Positions 27,369-37,373 of a stretch of 64,000 bases of DNA are shown here, piece after piece. How positions within the stretch are numbered: position 1 is the stretch's first letter; each line of letters begins with the position of its first letter. This DNA is from CAYQUC01 sp964514215 (lineage in GTDB: Bacteria > Pseudomonadota > Gammaproteobacteria > UBA6429 > Thiohalophilaceae), in NCBI GenBank assembly GCA_964514215.1, contig CAZEPW010000008.1:1-64000 (forward strand), read 5' to 3'. The notes below the pieces were generated by a model that was not told the origin of the DNA, did not search any database, and was given only the letters and a program-made list of their open reading frames with translations. The position numbers and the translations under genes were made by a program.

Positions 27369-29936
27369 TTACTCTTCATCACTAACATCGACAGCTTCCG
27401 ACTCGTCATCTTGTATATTTTCAATACGCTCAATACCATTTAACTTTTCATCATTACTCAAGCTAATTAACTTAACGCCTTGGGTATTTCTGCCCATAAT
27501 AGAAATTTCTTCAACACGTGTACGAACCAACGTGCCTTGATTTGTAATTAACATTATTTCATCATCATTTGACACCAACTCAACACCAGTAACAGCTCCA
27601 TTACGTTCAGAGGTTTGAATCGAAATAACACCGAGACCACCTCGACCATGAACCGGATAATCTTCAATTGCAGTACGCTTACCAAAACCATTCTCAGTCG
27701 AGGTTAACACATAACCCTCACCCGAAATAATCATAGAAATAACACTATGGCCTGGCTGCAGTTTTAAACCTCGCACACCAACAGCCGAGCGTCCCATTGG
27801 ACGAACATCACTTTCATTAAAGCGTATTGATTTACCTGAACTTGAAAATAAAATAACATCTTTATCACCATCGGTAATTTCAACACCAATTAATTGATCA
27901 TCTTGACGTAAATCAATAGCAATAATTCCCGATGACCGGGGTCGTGAAAAATCTTTTAATGGTGTTTTCTTAACAGTACCAAATGATGTAGTAAAAAATA
28001 TAAATCTATCTTCTTCATACTCACGAATCGGTAATATTGCATTAATTCGCTCGTCTTCATCAAGCGGTAATAAATTAATTATCGGACGCCCCCTAGCGGT
28101 TCTTCCTGCCTGAGGTAATTCAAATACTTTCAACCAATAAACTTTACCTCGACTGGAAAAACATAAAATAATATCGTGAGTATTAGCAACAAATAGTTTA
28201 TCAACAAAATCTTCGTCTTTAACTGAAGTCGCCGCTTTACCACGCCCACCACGACGCTGAGCACTGTAACTCGATAATAATTGTGATTTCACGTAACCTT
28301 CATGAGACAAAGTTACCACCACATCTTCTTCTGTTATTAAATCTTCAATGGTTAAATCTTCTTGCGACGAAATAATTTCTGTTCGTCGCTCATCGCCAAA
28401 CTGATCCCGTACTGCGACCAACTCCTCACGAATAATTTCCATCAAACGCTCAGTGCTTGATAAAATAAACAATAATTCGGCTATCACCGCTAATAATTCT
28501 TCATATTCGGCAATAATTTTATCTTGTTCCAAACCTGTTAAACGATGCAAACGCATGTCTAAAATCGCTTGCGCTTGAGACGCTGATAAATAATAACGTC
28601 CATCGCGCAAACCAAATTCTTCAGGTAATCCTTCTGGGCGTGATGCGCCAGCACCTGAACGAGTCAACATGTCAGTGACAACACCAGGTTGCCATGCGGT
28701 ATCCACTAATTGTTGTTTGGCTTCAGCCGGATTTTTAGCCGCTTTAATTAACACAATAATCGGGTCAATATTAACTAACGCAACGGCTAAACCTTCCCGC
28801 TCATGAGCTTTTTTACGGGCTTTGCGTAATTCAAAAATTGTTCGCCGAGTAACAACTTCACGTCGATGTCGAACAAAGTATTCTAAAATGGACTTTAAAT
28901 TCAGTAATCGTGGTTGGCCATCAACCAACGCAACCATATTAATACCAAAAACGCTTTGCAATTGCGTAAACTGGTATAAATTATTTAACATCACATCAGC
29001 AACTTCACCACGGCGTAATTGAATAATGACCCGCATACCATCTTTATCAGACTCATCACGCAATTCGGTTATACCATCGAGTTTTTTATCTTTTACCAAT
29101 TCGGCAATACGTTCCAACAAACGCGCTTTGTTTACTTGATAAGGTAGCTCAGTAATAACAATCGTTTGCTTACCGGATTTTTCGTCAACTTCAATATTGG
29201 TTCGTCCGCGAACATAAATTCTACCGCGACCGGAATGATAAGCTTCAACAATACCACGAGCACCATTAATAATTCCGGCAGTTGGAAAATCAGGCCCAGG
29301 AATAATTTCCATCAAACCCGGCACATCAAGATCAGGTTTTTCAATAATGGCTAAGCAGGCATTAATAATTTCAGTCAGATTATGCGGTGGAATATTGGTT
29401 GCCATACCAACGGCAATACCGGAAGAACCATTGACCAGTAAATTTGGAATTCGTGTCGGCATGATAACCGGCTCTTGTTCCGAATCATCGTAGTTAGATG
29501 CGAAATCAACCGTATCTTTATCGAGATCAGACAGCAATTCATGCGCAATTTTAGACATCCGAACTTCGGTGTAACGCATGGCAGCAGGTGCATCGCCATC
29601 AACTGAACCAAAATTACCCTGCCCATCAATAAGCATATAACGCAACGAAAATGGTTGAGCCATTCGAACAATCGTATCATAAACCGCGGTATCACCATGA
29701 GGATGGTATTTACCAATTACATCACCAACAACACGCGCTGATTTTTTATAAGGTTTATTCCATTCATTGCCAAGTTCCTGCATCGCAAAAAGAACTCGTC
29801 GATGTACTGGTTTCAAACCATCTCGAACATCGGGTAAGGCGCGGCCTACAATCACGCTCATGGCGTAATCTAGATAGGATTGTTTCATTTCCTCTTCGAT
29901 ATTTATCGGGAGGACTTCCTTTGCAAAATCAATCAT
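27369..29936 (-). CDS. gyrA: DNA gyrase subunit A
   Basis: GyrA is the breakage-reunion subunit of gyrase. The 855-residue protein has the catalytic tyrosine at residue 122 (AAMRYTEVR) and a C-terminal beta-pinwheel with GyrA boxes such as RRGGRGKAA. In the quinolone-resistance region residue 83 is threonine ([10 protein letters not shown]) and Asp87 is present. Thr83 is the wild-type state in Pseudomonas, so it need not mean acquired resistance. The gene leads the serC-serA-pheA-hisC-tyrA-aroA run and has its own promoter. Confidence 0.98.
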   Translation of the reverse strand: MIDFAKEVLPINIEEEMKQSYLDYAMSVIVGRALPDVRDGLKPVHRRVLFAMQELGNEWNKPYKKSARVVGDVIGKYHPHGDTAVYDTIVRMAQPFSLRYMLIDGQGNFGSVDGDAPAAMRYTEVRMSKIAHELLSDLDKDTVDFASNYDDSEQEPVIMPTRIPNLLVNGSSGIAVGMATNIPPHNLTEIINACLAIIEKPDLDVPGLMEIIPGPDFPTAGIINGARGIVEAYHSGRGRIYVRGRTNIEVDEKSGKQTIVITELPYQVNKARLLERIAELVKDKKLDGITELRDESDKDGMRVIIQLRRGEVADVMLNNLYQFTQLQSVFGINMVALVDGQPRLLNLKSILEYFVRHRREVVTRRTIFELRKARKKAHEREGLAVALVNIDPIIVLIKAAKNPAEAKQQLVDTAWQPGVVTDMLTRSGAGASRPEGLPEEFGLRDGRYYLSASQAQAILDMRLHRLTGLEQDKIIAEYEELLAVIAELLFILSSTERLMEIIREELVAVRDQFGDERRTEIISSQEDLTIEDLITEEDVVVTLSHEGYVKSQLLSSYSAQRRGGRGKAATSVKDEDFVDKLFVANTHDIILCFSSRGKVYWLKVFELPQAGRTARGRPIINLLPLDEDERINAILPIREYEEDRFIFFTTSFGTVKKTPLKDFSRPRSSGIIAIDLRQDDQLIGVEITDGDKDVILFSSSGKSIRFNESDVRPMGRSAVGVRGLKLQPGHSVISMIISGEGYVLTSTENGFGKRTAIEDYPVHGRGGLGVISIQTSERNGAVTGVELVSNDDEIMLITNQGTLVRTRVEEISIMGRNTQGVKLISLSNDEKLNGIERIENIQDDESEAVDVSDEE

Positions 29937-29970
29937 TTCGATAGTTTTATCTTATTTTATTTATAATTGG

Positions 29971-29993
29971 AAACGCGCTTATTAAGAGCGTTT
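29971..29993 (-). promoter_or_regulatory. Hairpin in the gyrA 5' leader
   Basis: AAACGC (29971-29976) can pair with GCGTTT (29988-29993), and the inner part CTTATTAAG is itself a near palindrome. The structure lies just downstream of the inferred gyrA transcription start (near 29997). It could affect mRNA stability or bind a regulator of supercoiling-sensitive expression. The role is a guess. Confidence 0.35.
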
Positions 29994-30003
29994 TAAAGGC
30001 GAA

Positions 30004-30012
30004 ATTATACCA
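30004..30012 (-). promoter_or_regulatory. Extended -10 promoter of gyrA
   Basis: On the minus strand the sequence reads TGGTATAAT (30012 down to 30004), a perfect extended -10 (TGn plus TATAAT). No good -35 box is visible at 17 bases, which is usual for extended -10 promoters. The predicted start near 29997 gives a leader of about 60 bases before the gyrA ATG. Confidence 0.6.
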
Positions 30013-30106
30013 TAAAATGTACTGAACTAGCTATCGTACAATGATGCTCGAGAGCGATTTTAAGGCGCTAACAAAATATCGAGCTTGCTACAATACAAAC
30101 CCCTTA

Positions 30107-30137
30107 TTGAACCTCAACTGACACTTAACAGTATAAT
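30107..30137 (+). promoter_or_regulatory. Possible sigma70 promoter of mtaD
   Basis: TTGAAC (30107-30112) and a perfect TATAAT (30132-30137) are separated by 19 bases, slightly longer than ideal. They lie about 70 bases before the mtaD ATG at 30210 and face the plus strand. Confidence 0.45.
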
Positions 30138-30209
30138 AAAATCTAATTAGTTTTGACCTAAAACTCTAAAACTTGTCAAACCCACCGCAAATCCTGTAGC
30201 TTACATTGG

Positions 30210-31532
30210 ATGACACAGACAATAGATACTTTAATCCATCCGGGCTGGATTATTACAATTAACAATAATAATACTGTTTTACAAAATCATTCAATCGCCA
30301 TAAAAGATGGAAAAATTGTCGATTTGCTAGAAACAACGATAGCAAAACAAGCATTTACCGCTAAAACTGAGTTTAACCTACCAAATCACGCCATGATACC
30401 AGGTCTAATCAATAGTCATGGCCATAGTCCCATGAGTTTATTAAGAGGTTTAGCTGATGATTTGCCATTAATGGATTGGCTAAACAACCATATTTGGCCA
30501 GCAGAATCAAAATGGGTATCACCCGAATTTGTCTTCACCGGCACACAAATAGCCATCGCTGAAATGCTGCGTAGTGGCACCACCTGTTTCAATGACATGT
30601 ACTTTTTTCCTGAACAAACTGCTTTAGCTGTTGAGCAAGCCGGTATTCGGGCAATGCTGGGGTTAATACTTATTAATTTCCCATCAACATATGCTCAAAA
30701 TGAAGATGAATACCTTAATAAAGGATTACAACTGCATGATAAATTAAGGCACCACAGTTTAATTAAAACATCGTTTGCACCTCATGCTCCCTACACAGTA
30801 TCAGACGATGCTTTAAAAAAAATCTCGGTTCTCGCTGATGAATTGGATATCGCCATTCAAATCCATTTACATGAAACAGCATTTGAGGTAACTGAGGCCA
30901 TAAAGTTACACGGTAGCAGACCAATTAACCGACTCGAAAAATTAGGTCTATTAACACCTCGAATGCTTGCCTCCCACATGACCCAATTAACACCGGAAGA
31001 TATTACACTAGCAGCAGATACTGGCATTAATATCATTCATTGCCCAGAGTCCAATTTAAAATTAGCCAGTGGTTATTGTCCGGTTCAACAATTAATAAAC
31101 AACAACATCAATGTTGCGTTAGGAACAGATGGTGCCGCAAGTAATAATGATCTTGATATGCTCGGTGAAATGCAGACTGCGGCTTTAATCGCAAAGGCTG
31201 TCGCTCAAGATGCGCAAGCTGTTACCGCAGAGCAAATTTTACGAATTGCTACCATCAATGGTGCTAAAGCACTGGGGTTAGACGATAAAATAGGCTCCAT
31301 CGAAATTGGCAAATCAGCAGATTTAGTTACAATTGACCTCGATACAATTGAAACACAACCGCTGTATAATCCTGTTTCCCAAATAGTATATTCAAGTAGT
31401 CGAGAGCAAATTAAACACGTATGGGTAAATGGTGCGCATTTACTCAAAGATCGAGAATTAACAACATTAGATTTACCCGAACTTCTGCAATCAGCAAAAC
31501 AATGGGGCCAAAAAATTCAAAATAACGAGTGA
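30210..31532 (+). CDS. mtaD: 5-methylthioadenosine / S-adenosylhomocysteine deaminase
   Basis: This 440-residue TRZ/ATZ amidohydrolase deaminates methylthioadenosine to methylthioinosine (and S-adenosylhomocysteine to its inosyl form). Metal-binding residues are visible: SHGH (His70 and His72), the HLHETAFEV histidine, and the Asp of GTDGAASNNDLDML. A gene of this family lies between gyrA and ubiG in Pseudomonas (PA3170) and was shown there to be an MTA deaminase. The window also holds an MTIP-like phosphorylase (40370) and hpt (41117), which together complete MTA purine salvage. Confidence 0.88.
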   Translation: MTQTIDTLIHPGWIITINNNNTVLQNHSIAIKDGKIVDLLETTIAKQAFTAKTEFNLPNHAMIPGLINSHGHSPMSLLRGLADDLPLMDWLNNHIWPAESKWVSPEFVFTGTQIAIAEMLRSGTTCFNDMYFFPEQTALAVEQAGIRAMLGLILINFPSTYAQNEDEYLNKGLQLHDKLRHHSLIKTSFAPHAPYTVSDDALKKISVLADELDIAIQIHLHETAFEVTEAIKLHGSRPINRLEKLGLLTPRMLASHMTQLTPEDITLAADTGINIIHCPESNLKLASGYCPVQQLINNNINVALGTDGAASNNDLDMLGEMQTAALIAKAVAQDAQAVTAEQILRIATINGAKALGLDDKIGSIEIGKSADLVTIDLDTIETQPLYNPVSQIVYSSSREQIKHVWVNGAHLLKDRELTTLDLPELLQSAKQWGQKIQNNE

Positions 31533-31588
31533 TTAATCGAGTATAATAAACCCAAAGAAGCAATTTTAATTAACTCATTAATATTACC

Positions 31589-32299
31589 ATGACAACCTCA
31601 ACTAAAAATATCGACACTGCAGAAATCGCAAAATTTGAAGCCCTTGCCTCGCGTTGGTGGGACACATCGAGTGAATTTAAGCCCCTTCATGAAATAAACC
31701 CACTTCGATTAAATTACATTGATCGCCGTGTCAGCTTAGAAAATAAAGACGTTATCGACGTTGGTTGCGGTGGTGGAATATTATCAGAATCAATGGCTAA
31801 AATAGGCGCCAAAGTCACTGGAATTGATATGGGTAAAGCCCCATTAAATGTCGCTAAACTGCACGCCTTAGAATCGGGTGTTGACGTTAATTACTTACAA
31901 TCCACCGCTGAAGACATCGCCATTCAATATCCACAAAAATTTGATGTTGTGACTTGCCTTGAAATGCTCGAACATGTACCCGATCCACAATCAGTTATAG
32001 AATCGTGCTACAAATTAGTGAAACCGGGTGGCCACGTATTTTTCTCAACCATCAATCGAAACCCAAAAGCCTATTTGTTCGCAATTGTTGGCGCTGAATA
32101 CTTACTAAGTTTATTACCAAAAGGCACTCATGATTATAATAAATTCATTACCCCTGCCGAACTTGAATCGTGGGCACGAACTGCTAGGCTTAGCGTTCGT
32201 GAACTGACTGGCATGAGCTATAATTTATTATCCAAAAAATATTCATTAGGCCATGATGTTAGTGTTAATTACCTGATGCACTGCACTAAACCTATATGA
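31589..32299 (+). CDS. ubiG: Ubiquinone biosynthesis O-methyltransferase
   Basis: UbiG is an SAM-dependent enzyme that performs both O-methylations of ubiquinone synthesis at the inner membrane. The 236-residue protein has the class I methyltransferase motif [16 protein letters not shown] and the family parts [10 protein letters not shown] and [12 protein letters not shown]. It overlaps the following phosphatase gene by 4 bases, so they are translationally coupled. Its presence indicates ubiquinone-based respiration, in line with the sdh operon at the far end. Confidence 0.96.
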   Translation: MTTSTKNIDTAEIAKFEALASRWWDTSSEFKPLHEINPLRLNYIDRRVSLENKDVIDVGCGGGILSESMAKIGAKVTGIDMGKAPLNVAKLHALESGVDVNYLQSTAEDIAIQYPQKFDVVTCLEMLEHVPDPQSVIESCYKLVKPGGHVFFSTINRNPKAYLFAIVGAEYLLSLLPKGTHDYNKFITPAELESWARTARLSVRELTGMSYNLLSKKYSLGHDVSVNYLMHCTKPI

Positions 32300-32961
32300 C
32301 GATTAAAACAGTATTATTTGACCTCGATGGTACTTTAGTTGACACCGCACCCGATTTAGCCGATGCACTAAATTTTACTTTGGATAAAAATGGCTACCAA
32401 GCATTATCACTGGATCAAATTCGTCCCCATGTATCAAATGGCTCCATAGCTTTAATTGAATTTGGTTTTAATATAAAGGCTGATAACAACAATTTTGAAC
32501 GTTATCGAAATGAATTACTCGATTACTACACAGAAAATATCGCGAATAAATCCTGCTTATTTCCCGGTTTTAATACCATACTCGACACCATTGAAACAAG
32601 AGGTTTAAACTGGGGAATTGTCACTAATAAGCCCTCCTACTTAACCAATCCACTTTTAAAAGAACTCAAGCTTAACCAACGTGCCGTCACCGTCGTGTCA
32701 TCAGACACCTTAGAATTTAGAAAACCCCACCCTGCGCCAATGTTATACGCATGTAAAGAAGCAGGATCAAAACCAAATGAATGTATTTTTATCGGTGATG
32801 CTCAGCGCGATGTTGAAGCCGGTAATAATGCAAAAATAAAAACCTTAGTCGCAATGTTTGGCTATATCGGAGAAAATGACAGGCCTGAAACCTGGGGGGC
32901 TGATGGTTATATTAAAAATGCTCGCGAAATTATCGACTATTTAGATAATAGTGACATTTAA
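32296..32961 (+). CDS. HAD-family phosphatase, Gph/MupP-like
   Basis: This 221-residue HAD hydrolase has motif [18 protein letters not shown], a cap domain, and motif [18 protein letters not shown]. It resembles phosphoglycolate phosphatase (Gph). In Pseudomonas the gene between ubiG and yciK is mupP, which dephosphorylates N-acetylmuramic acid 6-phosphate in cell-wall recycling. The same spot here, once the hpn insertion is ignored, makes MupP a real alternative. Sequence alone does not decide between the two. Confidence 0.85.
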   Translation: MTIKTVLFDLDGTLVDTAPDLADALNFTLDKNGYQALSLDQIRPHVSNGSIALIEFGFNIKADNNNFERYRNELLDYYTENIANKSCLFPGFNTILDTIETRGLNWGIVTNKPSYLTNPLLKELKLNQRAVTVVSSDTLEFRKPHPAPMLYACKEAGSKPNECIFIGDAQRDVEAGNNAKIKTLVAMFGYIGENDRPETWGADGYIKNAREIIDYLDNSDI

Positions 32962-32969
32962 TACATAAT

Positions 32970-33191
32970 TTATTTTGTAATAGAGTCTTTTATTGCCTTG
33001 CCACTGCTTTCTAGCACCTCACCACTTTTTTGCAACAAACTTTCTCCTGTTTTTCTAATTGTATCTTTAATTGAATCTGATACAAATGGATTACTAAAAA
33101 TTGCTTTATCGCGCCCAAGATTCACTCCAAACCAAAGCCCAAGTAATAAACCGATAACGATTCCTAATACTAACATTTTTATTTTTTTCAT
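32970..33191 (-). CDS. Small YtxH-like single-pass membrane protein
   Basis: This is a 73-residue protein with one N-terminal membrane helix (MLVLGIVIGLLLGLWFGVNL, residues about 6-25) and a charged, Ser/Lys-rich helical tail. I chose the ATG at 33191, with AGGTG 8 bases upstream, over the in-frame GTG at 33209. Its arrangement resembles YtxH-like or other small stress-type membrane proteins, but no function can be given. It is convergent with the phosphatase gene and divergent from hpnC. Confidence 0.6.
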   Translation of the reverse strand: MKKIKMLVLGIVIGLLLGLWFGVNLGRDKAIFSNPFVSDSIKDTIRKTGESLLQKSGEVLESSGKAIKDSITK

Positions 33192-33293
33192 TAGCTTAAC
33201 ACCTATCACTTGTATAATAATTTACTATATACTCTACAACAAATATCCTGTTTTCACTATATACCTTTTAAAAAACTACTATATTATCTCTAA

Positions 33294-34151
33294 ATGCGAC
33301 AAGACAAAGTACAAGCAAGCTACTCATACTGTTTAAATATTGTTAGAAATCATTATGAAAACTTTCCGGTCGCTTCCTGGTTATTACCGTCAAAAATACG
33401 TAAACCGATTAGCGCGATTTATGCCTTTGCTCGTACTGCAGATGACATTGCTGACGAAGGCACAGCAAATAGTGATGAGCGTCTAAAACAGCTCGATGAA
33501 CTGGCTCAAAAACTGGATAAAATCCGCTACGGCAAAACCATCGACGATCCAATTTTTATAGCCCTAGCCGACACCATCGAAAATTTTGACTTACCCATTT
33601 CATTATTACATGACTTGCTAACCGCATTTCGTATGGATGTTACTGTACATCGTTACCAAACCTTTGAATCTTTATTAGACTATTGTAAATACTCGGCGAA
33701 TCCAATAGGTCAACTTTTATTACACCTATTTAATTCAGTGTCAGTTCAAAACGTTGCTTACTCAGATGCAGTGTGCTCGGCATTGCAAATCATTAACTTC
33801 TTACAAGATATAGAACAAGATTATGTTGAACAAGGTCGAATTTATTTACCACTTGATGAATTAGAACAACATAAGTTAGATGAAACAGCGATTAGAGATA
33901 AAATTCAATCACAAGAATTGCGTTTATTGATTGACTCACTATTAGTTAAAGTTCAACAAATGCTGGACTTTGGAAAACCCCTCGGCAAAGTATTACCGGG
34001 TCGAGTTGGATTCGAAATTAAGTTAACGATAATGTCAGCTAATAGAGTCATTCAACAATTATCATCACATCAAACCGATGTATTTACACGGCCAAGGCTA
34101 AAGTGGCAAGATGCATTATGGATTTTTAAACGCACTTTATTCAACTACTAA
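33294..34151 (+). CDS. hpnC: Squalene synthase HpnC (hydroxysqualene-forming partner)
   Basis: This 285-residue trans-isoprenyl synthase fold protein has both Asp-rich motifs: RTADDIADE near residue 50 and NFLQDIEQDY near residue 180. In the bacterial three-enzyme route, HpnD makes presqualene diphosphate from two farnesyl diphosphates, HpnC converts it to hydroxysqualene, and HpnE reduces that to squalene. The C-D-E order without gaps (16 and 1 bases) supports the assignment over a lone phytoene synthase. No squalene-hopene cyclase is in the window. Confidence 0.92.
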   Translation: MRQDKVQASYSYCLNIVRNHYENFPVASWLLPSKIRKPISAIYAFARTADDIADEGTANSDERLKQLDELAQKLDKIRYGKTIDDPIFIALADTIENFDLPISLLHDLLTAFRMDVTVHRYQTFESLLDYCKYSANPIGQLLLHLFNSVSVQNVAYSDAVCSALQIINFLQDIEQDYVEQGRIYLPLDELEQHKLDETAIRDKIQSQELRLLIDSLLVKVQQMLDFGKPLGKVLPGRVGFEIKLTIMSANRVIQQLSSHQTDVFTRPRLKWQDALWIFKRTLFNY

Positions 34152-34167
34152 CTAATAAGTTTACAAC

Positions 34168-35031
34168 ATGACACCTGAAGAATACTGTCAAGAAAAAACA
34201 GCTAAAAGTGGCTCAAGTTTTTATTATAGCTTTTTATTTCTACCGCCAATTAAACGTAAAGCCATTACAGCCGTATATGCTTTTTGTCGGGAAGTTGATG
34301 ACATTGTAGACGACTGCATTAATATTGAAGTAGCTGAACGAAAATTAGGTTGGTGGCAAGATGAAATATCAAGACTCTATCAACAACAAGCGCAACATCC
34401 GGTCACAAAAGCACTAATCACAACCTTGCAAGATTTTGACCTACCCGAAGAGTATTTCCAAGAAATCATCGACGGCATGAAAATGGATTTAAATATTCAT
34501 CGCTATCAAACATTTTCAGAATTAACTTTATACTGTTATCGGGTTGCTAGTGTCGTGGGGTTAATAGCCGCTGAGATTTTTGGTTATAAAGACAAGCTCA
34601 CTTTAAAATATGCTCACAATTTAGGAATGGCATTTCAGTTAACCAATATATTGCGCGATGTAAAAGAAGATGCCCAAAGAAACCGAATATATATTCCTTT
34701 AGACGAATTAGAACAATTTTCAGTTAGCGAACACGATTTAATTAACAACATAGATTCAGATAATACTAAAAAATTATTCATTCACCAAGCTCATCGAGCA
34801 CATGAATATTACGACAAAGCCATGAGTTATTTACCCGAGCAAGATCGCTATCAACAAAGCACCGGGATTGTTATGTCAGAAATATATAAATCAACACTAG
34901 AAAAAATCCAACATGATAATTATAGTGTGCTTCAAAAACGAGTATCACTACCCGCCTTAAAAAAACTCTGGATTGCATGGAAGACAGTTCGCCGAGAAAA
35001 CAAACGTCATAAAAAAATAGTAAACTACTAA
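34168..35031 (+). CDS. hpnD: Presqualene diphosphate synthase HpnD
   Basis: This is a second trans-isoprenyl synthase of 287 residues with REVDDIVDD near residue 45 and NILRDVKEDAQRNRIYIP near residue 160. The latter contains the Asp pair that binds Mg-diphosphate and is typical of HpnD rather than HpnC. It condenses two farnesyl diphosphates to presqualene diphosphate. It lies 16 bases after hpnC and one base before hpnE, so the three are almost certainly cotranscribed. Confidence 0.93.
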   Translation: MTPEEYCQEKTAKSGSSFYYSFLFLPPIKRKAITAVYAFCREVDDIVDDCINIEVAERKLGWWQDEISRLYQQQAQHPVTKALITTLQDFDLPEEYFQEIIDGMKMDLNIHRYQTFSELTLYCYRVASVVGLIAAEIFGYKDKLTLKYAHNLGMAFQLTNILRDVKEDAQRNRIYIPLDELEQFSVSEHDLINNIDSDNTKKLFIHQAHRAHEYYDKAMSYLPEQDRYQQSTGIVMSEIYKSTLEKIQHDNYSVLQKRVSLPALKKLWIAWKTVRRENKRHKKIVNY

Positions 35032-35032
35032 T

Positions 35033-36373
35033 ATGGCAACAAAATCGTCAAATGAAAAAGTCATTATAATTGGCGCTGGTTGGTCTGGATTGAGTGCCGC
35101 ATGTTATTTAGCTAGCAACGCTTACAAAGTATCAATTTATGATTCATCAAAAAATTTAGGTGGGCGCGCGCGCAGCATTCAACTAAATGGTAATACCGTT
35201 GACAATGGCCAACACCTTTTCATTGGAGCTTATCAAGAGACTTTAAAATTATTACAACTTATTTCGGCCGATATAAAATCATCACTACTACGCCAAAATT
35301 TGGTTTTGAATATGTTTAGCTCAACCAAAGAGCAATTAAAATTAAAAACATATAGTTTACCCTCACCCTTGCATTTAATTATTGGTTTAGTCTTTTGTTC
35401 AGGTTTAACTTTATTTCAAAAATATAGAATAATATATTTTAGTATCAAATTAGCAACATCAAATAATCTAGTGTCAAATAACGATATTAGTGTTCTAGAA
35501 CTACTGCAAAAATGTAAACAACCCGAAAAATTAATCAAGGCGCTATGGGAACCGCTATGTATAGCAACATTAAATACACCAATAAAATCTGCTTCAGCCA
35601 AAATATTTATAAATGTACTTAAAAAATCATTACTCGGTAGCAAAAGCGATAGTGATTTTCTTTTCACCCTTAAAAATCTAGGCGTTATATTACCCGAACC
35701 TGCAGAGTTATTTTTGCAACAGCATAATGCAAATATTGAACGTTGTTCACGAGCTACAGATATTGTTATAAAAAATAATTGCATTACAGGAGTCATCATT
35801 AACGACAAATTAATAACGACAAATAAGCTTATTTTAGCAATCCCACCCTATGCTTGCGAAAAACTATTATCCAAACAAAAGCATAGTGCATTAGCAAATC
35901 TCATAAAACAATTGTCCATTTTCGACTACCAACCAATTTGTACTATTTATTTACAATATCCTAAATACATCACGCTTAATCAAGCAATGATTGGTGTTTG
36001 GGGGACAACTATACAATGGCTATTTGATCGAAGCCTAGCAGAACAACCGGGTTTAATCGCTGCAGTAATTAGCGCGCAGGGAAAACATATGCAAATGGAT
36101 AACGACACCCTAATCCAAACAGTTCAATCTGAAATTTTTAAAATATTTCCCGATTGGCCAAAAGCCCTTCATGCTAACGTCATTAGAGAAAAGCGCGCAA
36201 CATTTAGCTGTAAGGTAAATATATCAAACTCACGTCCAACAAATACAACCTCAATAACAGGTTTGTATTTGTGTGGCGATTATACAGCAACTGATTTACC
36301 GGCAACCATTGAAGGCGCCATTATAAGTGGTAAACTAGCGGCTACTGAAATCAATTACTCAAGAACAAAATAA
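35033..36373 (+). CDS. hpnE: Hydroxysqualene dehydroxylase HpnE
   Basis: This 446-residue FAD-dependent amine-oxidase-type protein has the N-terminal FAD motif IIIGAGWSGLSAACYLA and NLGGRARS, and the C-terminal GLYLCGDYTATDLPATIEGAI that closes the FAD site. HpnE reductively removes the hydroxyl of hydroxysqualene to give squalene. Phytoene desaturases look similar, but immediate linkage to hpnC and hpnD decides for HpnE. It ends 2 bases before yciK. Confidence 0.92.
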   Translation: MATKSSNEKVIIIGAGWSGLSAACYLASNAYKVSIYDSSKNLGGRARSIQLNGNTVDNGQHLFIGAYQETLKLLQLISADIKSSLLRQNLVLNMFSSTKEQLKLKTYSLPSPLHLIIGLVFCSGLTLFQKYRIIYFSIKLATSNNLVSNNDISVLELLQKCKQPEKLIKALWEPLCIATLNTPIKSASAKIFINVLKKSLLGSKSDSDFLFTLKNLGVILPEPAELFLQQHNANIERCSRATDIVIKNNCITGVIINDKLITTNKLILAIPPYACEKLLSKQKHSALANLIKQLSIFDYQPICTIYLQYPKYITLNQAMIGVWGTTIQWLFDRSLAEQPGLIAAVISAQGKHMQMDNDTLIQTVQSEIFKIFPDWPKALHANVIREKRATFSCKVNISNSRPTNTTSITGLYLCGDYTATDLPATIEGAIISGKLAATEINYSRTK

Positions 36374-36375
36374 TT

Positions 36376-37128
36376 ATGAAATTAGCGCACTCTTATCAAG
36401 CGACAGCAAATGAATTAAAAGACAAAGTCATCCTTATTACTGGTGCCGGTGATGGTATTGGAGCCATTGCAGCAAAAGCTTACGCTAAATATGGCGCAAC
36501 TGTTATTTTATTAGGCAGAACAGTTTCAAAATTAGAAACGATCTACGATGAAATTGTCGAACAAGGACATCCTCAAGCAGCAATCTACCCTTTTGATTTC
36601 GAGGGCGCTAAATTAGGAGACTATGAACAACTTGCCAATACAATCAATTCTGAATTTGGTAAATTGGATGGTTTATTACATAATGCAGCCATCCTAGGCA
36701 GTAACACACCCATTGCTCAATTTAATCCAGAGCTATGGAATAAAGTAATGCATATCAATTTAAATGCTGCATTCTTATTAACTCAAGCCTGTTTACCGGT
36801 ATTACGCAAAGCTGAAACAGCATCAATAATATTTACAAGTTCAGGAGTTGGTTCCAAGGGAGCAGCCTACTGGGGAGCTTATGCTGCGAGTAAGGCCGCC
36901 AATATTAATTTAATGCAGGTACTATCAGATGAACTTAGCGAAAATACCAATATTAGAGTCAATGCTATTGATCCTGGCGCGGTACGCACCTCAATGCGAG
37001 CCCGCGCTTTCCCTGGCGAAGACCCTCAAACACTACCCTTAGCCGACTCAATAATGCCAAGTTATCTCTATTTAATGGCAAGCCACAAAAATAACCTCAC
37101 CGGTGAAGTTATCAAAGCTCAGAAATGA
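36376..37128 (+). CDS. yciK: YciK-family SDR oxidoreductase
   Basis: This is a 250-residue short-chain dehydrogenase with the cofactor motif ITGAGDGIGAIAAKAY, the NAA motif (HNAAILG) and the catalytic YAASK. It matches YciK, a conserved gammaproteobacterial SDR of unknown substrate. In Pseudomonas it follows the mupP gene directly; here hpnCDE and the small membrane-protein gene lie in between. It starts 2 bases after hpnE, so it is probably now cotranscribed with the squalene genes. Confidence 0.9.
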   Translation: MKLAHSYQATANELKDKVILITGAGDGIGAIAAKAYAKYGATVILLGRTVSKLETIYDEIVEQGHPQAAIYPFDFEGAKLGDYEQLANTINSEFGKLDGLLHNAAILGSNTPIAQFNPELWNKVMHINLNAAFLLTQACLPVLRKAETASIIFTSSGVGSKGAAYWGAYAASKAANINLMQVLSDELSENTNIRVNAIDPGAVRTSMRARAFPGEDPQTLPLADSIMPSYLYLMASHKNNLTGEVIKAQK

Positions 37129-37209
37129 TTAGGGTTTTGTGTAAAAAACAACCATAAGCAGTTATATGCATCCAAAGACATATATCCGAACAAAAATAAA
37201 CCCCCAATA

Positions 37210-37223
37210 TTGCCGCCCGGCAA
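37210..37223. repeat. Palindrome upstream of the diguanylate cyclase gene
   Basis: TTGCCG (37210-37215) and CGGCAA (37218-37223) form a perfect dyad with a 2-base centre. It lies about 120 bases before the inferred sigma54-type start. This is a plausible activator or operator site, but the regulator is unknown. A second dyad, TTTGT-G-ACAAA, sits at 37249-37259. Confidence 0.4.
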
Positions 37224-37318
37224 ACGAATCGGCGACAAATAATTGGCGTTTGTGACAAAAACCCCTTTTAGAAAACCTAAACCACTGATATTCCTGAGCT
37301 ATGGATCATAGAAAAAAA

Positions 37319-37334
37319 TGGCACGAAAATAGCA
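37319..37334 (+). promoter_or_regulatory. Candidate sigma54 (-24/-12) promoter of the diguanylate cyclase gene
   Basis: TGGCAC (37319-37324), five bases, then TAGCA (37330-37334) differs from the TGGCAC-N5-TTGCW consensus at only one base, with the correct GG-to-GC spacing. The predicted start near 37345 lies about 30 bases before the ATG at 37374. Confidence 0.5.
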
Positions 37335-37373
37335 TTAGTTACAGCAGGCAAACTAAAATTAGGTATTGTAACT

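Noticed and set aside
27369..29936. GyrA Thr83 as acquired quinolone resistance
   Set aside because: Thr83 is the wild-type residue in Pseudomonas and other lineages; without a reference strain it cannot be called a mutation.
33294..34151. HpnC as a phytoene synthase (CrtB) for carotenoids
   Set aside because: The tight hpnC-hpnD-hpnE order with two synthases and one FAD protein fits the squalene route; carotenoid clusters usually have a single synthase.
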